NCBI RefSeq assembly: GCF_001522545.3
Contig: NC_031770.1
Coordinates: forward strand, 14,373,115-14,437,114
DNA: 64,000 bases
Source: Parus major
Taxonomy: Eukaryota; Chordata; Aves; Passeriformes; Paridae
Reading direction: 5' to 3'
Made by a program: the position numbers and the translations under genes. Positions 49,509 through 64,000 of this stretch are shown one piece after another; the first letter of the stretch is position 1; each line of letters starts with the position of its first letter. The notes under the pieces were generated by a model. The model worked only from the letters and a program-made list of their open reading frames with translations, was not told where the DNA came from and made no database searches.

Positions 49509-52500
49509 TCACCTTGTAGTAATAGTGGATTTTACTTATTGTCATTCAGAAATGTAACAATAAAAGGCTCTTGGCACTGTATTTCTGACCCTTAAAATTT
49601 ACTTGGTCAGCTTTTTCACTATAGCATCGAGGAACCATGCAGCAAGGCCACAGCTTGGAAAGTATTGCTTTCTTAATGAGGAATGCACCCAAAAAGGGTT
49701 CCTTGTCCCTTCTCAATGAAAGCTTGTCAGAGCAGAAGTCAAGCTGCCTATTAAGCAGGGAGGGAAGTTCCCTTAATACTTGTGCAGCAGCCACCTGGAG
49801 AGTTGTTTATTACTTGGCTAAATGTTGTAGATGGTGCTATAACACAGTTATTTTGGAAAACAATGTAATTAAAAAAACACTAGAAAATAAAGTTTGTCTT
49901 CTAATTCTAGTTTATCAGTTCTACATGCTAGTGCTGATCATTAGAGCTGCTTGGACTAAGAAAGTGGTCTTTTTCTTACCTCTCTAAAATGAGTTAACAA
50001 GTAGCTCAAGTATGCAGGTACTTGCACAATTATTCTGTATGTCTAATAAAAATGTGCATGTTAATGATTTTTTTTTAGAAATTCAGTCTTTAACCTGATA
50101 TTAAATATCTCTTTTGGGGGCATGGTTGTAGAAAGAAACCAGAATTTTTCATCAAATCCTCATTATCACTTTTTGATCCTGGCTTCTGAAAAGGAATATA
50201 TTCTTCATAGTAGATGAAGGGTTTTTAAACTGGTATTAATACATGTTTTTTGTGCTAGGTGTTTTGGACTGTGGGCTCCCTCAGGAATCAAGTGTAAAGA
50301 TGTGAATAGCTATTTGTAACTGTTGATAATTTTTTAAGAAATATAGATGAGGACAAGTTTTGGGCTTGCAGCCAGTGTATCTTTCCCAGTTGTCTCCTTT
50401 TCTATTAGTCTGTTTTGTGCCAGCTCTAAGAACTTAAGTTTTTGCCTTGCTGTGTACACCGTGTTTTCCTATGCAGCATTTTGGGGGTGCTGGCTGACCT
50501 TGCAGACCTGTGAGGGGGCGTTGTCTCTCTGTCTGGTTTGAGTGACCTGTGTGAAAGTTGTCGGAGTGGGCTTCACAATGTGCTGAGGAGAAGAAAAGAT
50601 CCAATTCTTAGGATTTCACAGAAATTAGTTTTTATCTAAGAATAACATCAAGAAATAACTTTAAGAAACTCTCTGTGTAGCTAGAAGTAGTTGCTTTTCT
50701 TCTTGTAGAAAAGACTTCTAAATACGTTGTAAAATAACATGAGCTTCTGGATAAACACAGATAGAATTTGAGCGTCTGATCTATTCTTACTCTTTTTAGG
50801 TCATCATGACTGCACGACCTATTTCCAGAGAGAGTAATAAGATGTCTTATTTTGGGTATTGATGTTTAAAAGCTTAAAATTTAAATGCAGAAAAGGTGCT
50901 TGTTTGATTCTTTGGGTGGAAGATGGTGTGGTATATGTGCGTTTCTTATGTTTTGCTCTATACAAGTACTTGACTTCAATAATTTTTCTCCTCTCTTTCA
51001 ATTTAAGAAATAAATTTCATACAGGAAAATTTTAAAGTCTTCACATAATTTCTGTTTATTTTATAACCTGTTACAAGCTACAGTGGGCTTTGGATATTTT
51101 TGTATGTCTTTGGTTTATTGTCAATAATAAATTGTGTGTATATTTAAAATATCCTAGTAGTCAGTAATGGTTTTTGTGTCTGGTTGTTGCTTCCCAGAAG
51201 GCAGAATCTCTTTATTCCATATGGTGTTCAGGAAGTCTGATCTTTCCATAGTCTTTACGAAAGCATACATTTTTAATGTTAGGTCTCTCCCCTTTCCAAT
51301 CTGAGAGCCTGCTACTGTGAGTAGCAGTTCTGACTCAGAATCTTTGTCTTGCAGGGTCTCTTCCAGTACCAAACAGCTTTGTCTCCAGTCAGAGGTTAAT
51401 CCTTCTCGTTGACCAGTGCCATCAGAACCTTACACAAAATTACTACCTTTTAGATTTTACTTTTCTGTGAGCTGAGCTGCTCTGGATAATGCTTGAAAAA
51501 TACTGCAGGGTTTCTTTCTATAATAATTAAAAAATGTATCACAGTATTTTTTAATATCTTTGATGTTAGTAGTAAATGAGTTTGCAGCTCCATATTTTAA
51601 TACCATGTTTTTAACATTCAACATAAAATGGAGTAGCTGTAGTTTTTATGGCCTTTTTTTTTTTTTCAAAGTCCACTGTAGTGAAGTGGTAAATGATCAC
51701 CACAATGCTTCTGCCTTAAGGACATGTTGGATCTGAGCTCTGTGAACTTTGCATGTCATCTTTTTCAGTTTTGGAGGATTTTTGTTGGCTTTGGGTGGGG
51801 GTTTCTGGGTTTCACTTGCTTTTTTGGGTGTGGGTCCTAAGCTAGTTTTTTTTTCTCTTCAGAGAGGTCCTCAGATAGCTCTCAAAAGAAAATGGTATCC
51901 ATTTCAAAAGCAACCTTAAGCCATCCATAATTTAAACTAATCCTTAAATGCTGCCTGGAATCAATGGGTAAGCCTCTACTGGTGTGAGAAACCTTTGCTC
52001 TGAGATACAGAGCAGTATGTGCAAATTCTATATTGAGTATCTTTCATGTTTTGGTACTGTATCTGCTTTCAGATGTCAGCCACTTGTTAGGAATGTTTTC
52101 AAGGACACAGGATGAGTGTCAGTCACACTACTGATGCATGCATTTATTTAACAGCTCACGCCCAGAGACTTGCTCCTTAAAGAAATATGGTGGGTGGGTG
52201 TGTTCTGCTTGTTTTTTGGGTCTGCAGTTTGTTGCAGAGATGTTGCTGTAAGTGCAAATACAGAGCTGCCTTTATTTCTGTTCTATAAGTTAATTACCTT
52301 CATTGTTAGCTCTCTTGGGAGTACCTTCCTCTCTACTCCCTTAAACTTGTGTCATTCTCTGTTGGAATTTTGTTCTTATCCTGACGTGGATCCAATCAAG
52401 TAGTTGAGCTGTCATCTCACAGGCTGGCAAGATGCTTGATATGGGTTTTGCCAGATATGTGGCAAGATGAGCTCAATCCAGAGCAAATGAGCTGTATCAG

Positions 52501-55500
52501 TTAACATTTTAGTTGCTTAATTCGTGTTTTCTTCTAGTTATGAAGATGGACAGTGTTGGATTTTTTGGTTGTTTGTTTCAATAGTTTATTTCATTCTAAA
52601 GTTTTACTTGTTCTACTTAAAGCAGTGTTTAATTAACTCTTCCTGTTAAAATTTGTTTGATAGGCAAGACAAACCATGGCTTAATTCAGATAGGTTCAGT
52701 ATGGATTAATTTATTTTTCAGAGCTGCTCTTTTAGATCTACTCTCAATTTGATACAGATTTTCCTGTCTTGGAACTGGTTGGTTATGTTCTTCACTGCTT
52801 TTATCCCCCAGCCTGCAGGAGCAATTTCAGTGCTGTGTCACCCCCAGGACTCTGCTTTTCTTGATTACAAATCTGTGGTTGATTTTGCTCCTTCTGCCCC
52901 TTTTGGGGAAGGTAGAGAAAACCAGCACAAAAATGTGATGTTGCAGGGTAAAAACTTAAGTGATCAAACCCTAAAGATTAGTGTATGAGCTGTCTTCCTT
53001 GGCACCCTCTCTCCCTTTTTTCCTTTTTTACGATGAGTCTATTGGGGGAATTTAAAGCTTTTTTCTTTTTATTTTAAAGAATTTATGAACTGTATAGTCA
53101 TCATTTATATTTATGATGCTTTTTGGAAATACTACCTGAATGCATATAAGGTAGAAATGAAGCCATGTGCACATGTTTTGGAAAAGATGTTGTGGACATG
53201 ATAAATTTTCTCTAGAAATTACCTAGGTGTGTGTATTTTTAAATAAATAGCTCTTGACAACACTTTGTCAGTTCTTTGTAACTTATGTCTTCATGGAACA
53301 AAAGAAGTCAATTGTATATATTTTTTTTCTTTATTTTAATGTATTCACTTCCACAGCATCTGTGGAAATGCAAAACACTCTCAACAGCAATTGCTGGAAT
53401 GGCAGATTTTTCTTATTCTTTTACTCCTGGAAGTATTTTTCCTTTTTGTGGTCTTTTGTGGGTCTTAAAGCTTATAATATTACAGTTCAGGTTCATAAGT
53501 AATTTTGAACTCTCAGAGGAGATAATTCTTAATTTAAATTTAGGTTTTGACCTCTCAAGAGTCACAAAGTTCAGTAAACATGATTTTATTTAAAATTACT
53601 TTATCTTACTGTACAGTATAATTGGCATAAAATATTCGGGTAAATATTTTTATTTGAGAGCAGACTCAGCTTAATTTAATCTCTTAAAAACTGCAAACAT
53701 AATGACTTGGTTAAAATTGTGACAGCATCTGGCAGTCATTTCAGCAGGTGTTTGTATGATGATATTAATATTACACATGCACTCTTCCAAATTTGTTTAT
53801 TGACTTTTATGCTTCTATCATCAACAAATGTGATTATAATGGTTTTTATGTATGTTACTGCCTGATACTGTTACACTTTAAAATGGGGTTTACCAAAATA
53901 TTTTGGAGGCACTGAGCTTCTGTATTTTAGAACAGATATTTCTGCTCTAAAGCAAGTGTATGTTGAAGTGTTTTTTAGGGAAGGATTTTCAAAATGGAGC
54001 TCTTGGAGTCTGGTTTAAGAGTTTCTTGCTCAGGGAAGGGCAGTGTGCAGGGTTGAAGTATTACTTTGTGAGTAGCATCTCTCTGAAGGCTCCCAGTGTA
54101 GCTGCTTTAGATTGTTCAGGGCTTACCGGGAGCATCTGGAAGGCTAAAACCAAGGCTGCTGCTCTAAGAGATCACTCGACCTTCAGGTTTCTTGGTACTG
54201 TTTCACTTGGCAGTAACTACACAGGCTGCATCTGTGGAAAAATAGGATCAGTTGTTAATCCTGAAGTGTCAGAAATCTCTGCATAAGCCCCTCAGAAGTG
54301 TGGCAAAAACTGCTTAGGTGAGAGGCATCATGGTACCCTTCCCTCATCTTCCTTGGTGGTGTTCAGATGGAGAAAGGAAGATTTTAATTCTTCTGATACT
54401 TGCTGTGAGTGTGTACCTATCCCTTAATGTCATTGTGCTAGAAAAGTGATCTTTTAGTGGGACTCCATTTTCCTAAACACACTGCAAGAAAATGAGTGTA
54501 TTTCTCTTCTGCTTAGTCAGTCCTTCAGTGTATCAGCCAAACTGACCTTCCCTTCCATTTAGACCACAGGCTTCTGCTGTCTCTTTCCAGCAGCAATATG
54601 TCTGTCCTTTGTGGCCCCCATGGGTGTTCTGCTGAAGACCTGATAGAGGTTCCATCACCTACTGAGAGATCTATGTTTTTTTCGCCCCTGTTATCTTTAC
54701 TTATTGTGGTATTGCTGTGTTTCATGTGGCAATTTTGAACTGTGGTACTGACCATCCAGAATGGAGGGAAAGCCCAGCTGTTCTGTCATCTTGTGTCTTC
54801 TGCACAAAATAGGGGAGCAGTGGGTGGCTTGAGACACCATGCTCCAAGTCCCCAGGTAGCTTCTGGGGGAAATTAGCAAGAGTAATCATAGGTACTGTAT
54901 CAAATCTAAAATAGAAACAAGGGCTGCAAAATCGATCCCTGCTGCAGTGTCTGAGTACATTTGGGTGTTTTGCTGTGGAGAGCCTTGGGGCTGATGGTGC
55001 CTAAATTCATCCTGGCAGGGTCTGCTTCACACCCACGGCTGCTTTTCTGCTCTGGTGTGCCAGGGAAGGCAGTGAGCTCTCCTGTAGCAGCTTCTGTCTT
55101 CTGCCTACCTTGTTAAATTGAGAGGGTGTTTTTGATCAGAGATGCAAAGAAATGGGTAAAACCAAGTGACTGAACCATGAGTATGCATTAAGTCTGCTCT
55201 GAGATTGCTGACCTCCCACAGGCTGTGATCCCCATGCTGGGCCAGACCTGCCTTCACAGGAAAATTCACTACAGTTCATCTCTCAGTATCCTTTAGGCTT
55301 TTTGCATAATTCATAAATACTTACCCTTCCTAGGTAGTGAAGTGGTCAGATGTGAGCAGCAGGCAAGGTGTGTGAGCCAACTTCTAGCTGAAGTTTTGAA
55401 GGTGGCTCTCTTTTAAAAAGTGGTGGGTCTTGATTGAAATTTCACAGTTCACTTCTGTCCTTAAAAACCTGTGCTGTTGGTGGGTCTTCCCAGTCTCATG

Positions 55501-56971
55501 GTCTTGTGGCTGTGCTGAGCTGGACCAGCTGCTGGGCTGGCTGAAGGCTGATCATTGAGGTACTTGCAGGTTAATTTTCAGGTGGATTAAAGAGCTGATG
55601 GAGCTCTCCTCTATTGCTCTGACGAGCCTGTGTGACGGTGTACGCATCACCAGTGAACTTCGCATATCTGTCCTGTATTTGAATGTTGTGGCAGTGTTGT
55701 GTTCTCTAATGGTACGTGGCAAGGTTGCCGTTTATAAATATCTGCTAAGGAAGGGGAAAATAGTTTGGGGTTTTGGTTTGGTTTTTATCACTGATGTAGC
55801 AGCTCAGGCTGCATGCTATGTATAATCCAGTATAACTATAATGTTTTGTAATTTATGTCAAAAAAAAACCCCAAACCAGAAACCCTAAGGAAAATCATGA
55901 ATTTAAGATACTGAAATGCAAGTGAGTCTCTTCAGAATTGCATTGCTTTGTGGTTTTTTTCCAATACTACTGTAGCATTGGAAGACTAGGGGAGTTTTAT
56001 TGGTGGCGCATTGAGTTCTTTTTTGTGGATATTTTTTTTCTTAACATTCATCTCTTCGACCTAATATATTCAGAAAAACTGCTGGCTCTGTGGCATTGTT
56101 TTTATGGCTATTATTTGCACATCACATTCTTCCCAGTTCAAGAAGAAAAAGGCAATTAAAATAAAAAGGAAATGCAAAATTGTTTTCTTGCAGTTAGGCA
56201 TCTGCAGAGAGTATACCTTTTTCTTAAGTGGAGCTGGTTTTAATTTATTTTCTAGAAGCTTTTTGTTCTGGCCTTTTTAAAATTCTTGCAACTTTATAAC
56301 GTAATGTTAGTTATAGGGCATGCAGTGATGAGTAATTACTTCTTGCTTATTTCAAGTATGTTCCATAAATATATGAACAGGGAAAATTGAAACTAATGAA
56401 TCAAAACCTTTAAAATTATACTCATGACACTTTCTGCACTTCTTTTTTAAAGGGCAGGGAGAAAATATGCTCTTACTTTTTCAAGTGTAATTTAGGTGAA
56501 GAGAATGTATGTTTATTGAAAGCTACTTCCATTTTAGAAGGTTTTGTGTGCTGGCCTGAGGTATTCCCAAAATGTTTGATGAAAACTCAGTCTTGAGTTT
56601 GTACTAAGTGCTATGTTTACTGAAGGATTTCTTGATATCATTTAGTTAATAATTGACACTTCAGTGTTCCTCATTCTGCTGATAAGTGTTAGATAAAAAA
56701 TTTGAAGTGATGAGGTGATTGAATTAGCATAGTGGATTAAATGCTTGGAGAGAAACTGAATACCTAGGGTTTTTGATTGTTTGTTTTTTTCTTAAGCTCC
56801 TTTTGGTGTAGATCCTGTGTATGTATGGAGAAAGTACACATGAAGTAACTTAGATTTGTATGCTGTGATATTCTGATTTTTTTTTCCTAACTAGAAGTTC
56901 TCTGTTCTCCAGCACTTCCTCCCCACCCAGTGTACATACCTGAAAATTTCTGTAGCATTTTCCTGTTATAA

Positions 56972-64000
<7,029 letters not shown>

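Overview
The window is vertebrate nuclear DNA and most likely from a bird. The only gene that can be recognised with confidence is the 5' part of FBXO11, on the + strand. FBXO11 is the F-box and right-handed beta-helix substrate receptor of an SCF ubiquitin ligase. The bird assignment rests on split-gene architecture with GT-AG introns, two degraded fragments that resemble the 3' end of CR1 LINEs, no recognisable mammalian SINE/L1 repeats, and a very compact FBXO11 exon 1. A non-avian reptile is not excluded.

Layout. From 1 to about 21.9 kb is non-coding, AT-rich sequence with no recognisable conserved gene. Two spots stand out there: a pair of strong splice-site-like signals followed by AATAAA (5768-6051), and an isolated small CpG island with a minus-strand ORF (about 10450-10700). 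From about 21.93 to 23.62 kb is a strong CpG island holding FBXO11 exon 1 (22719-22830) and a probable promoter facing the other way (TATA box, two CCAAT boxes and an ATGGCGGC element, all oriented to the minus strand). Then follows a 34.2 kb intron 1 with homopolymer tracts, CR1 fragments, a possible LTR-like stretch and several perfect or near-perfect inverted repeats.

Exons 2 (57027-57154) and 3 (57268-57349) are separated by a 113 bp intron. Exon 4 (62957-63101) encodes most of the F-box. The window ends inside intron 4, so the beta-helix repeats and the UBR-type zinc finger lie downstream. The four exons join in frame (112+128+82+145 nt) to give 155 complete codons plus the first two bases of Trp156.

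In human the neighbours of FBXO11 are MSH6 (3' side) and FOXN2 (5' side). Neither coding sequence is visible here. No bacterial-type system, CRISPR array or intact mobile element was found. The observations in Part 2 concern gene architecture, the bidirectional promoter, cryptic exons and sequence structure, and I would not call any of them a new biological system.
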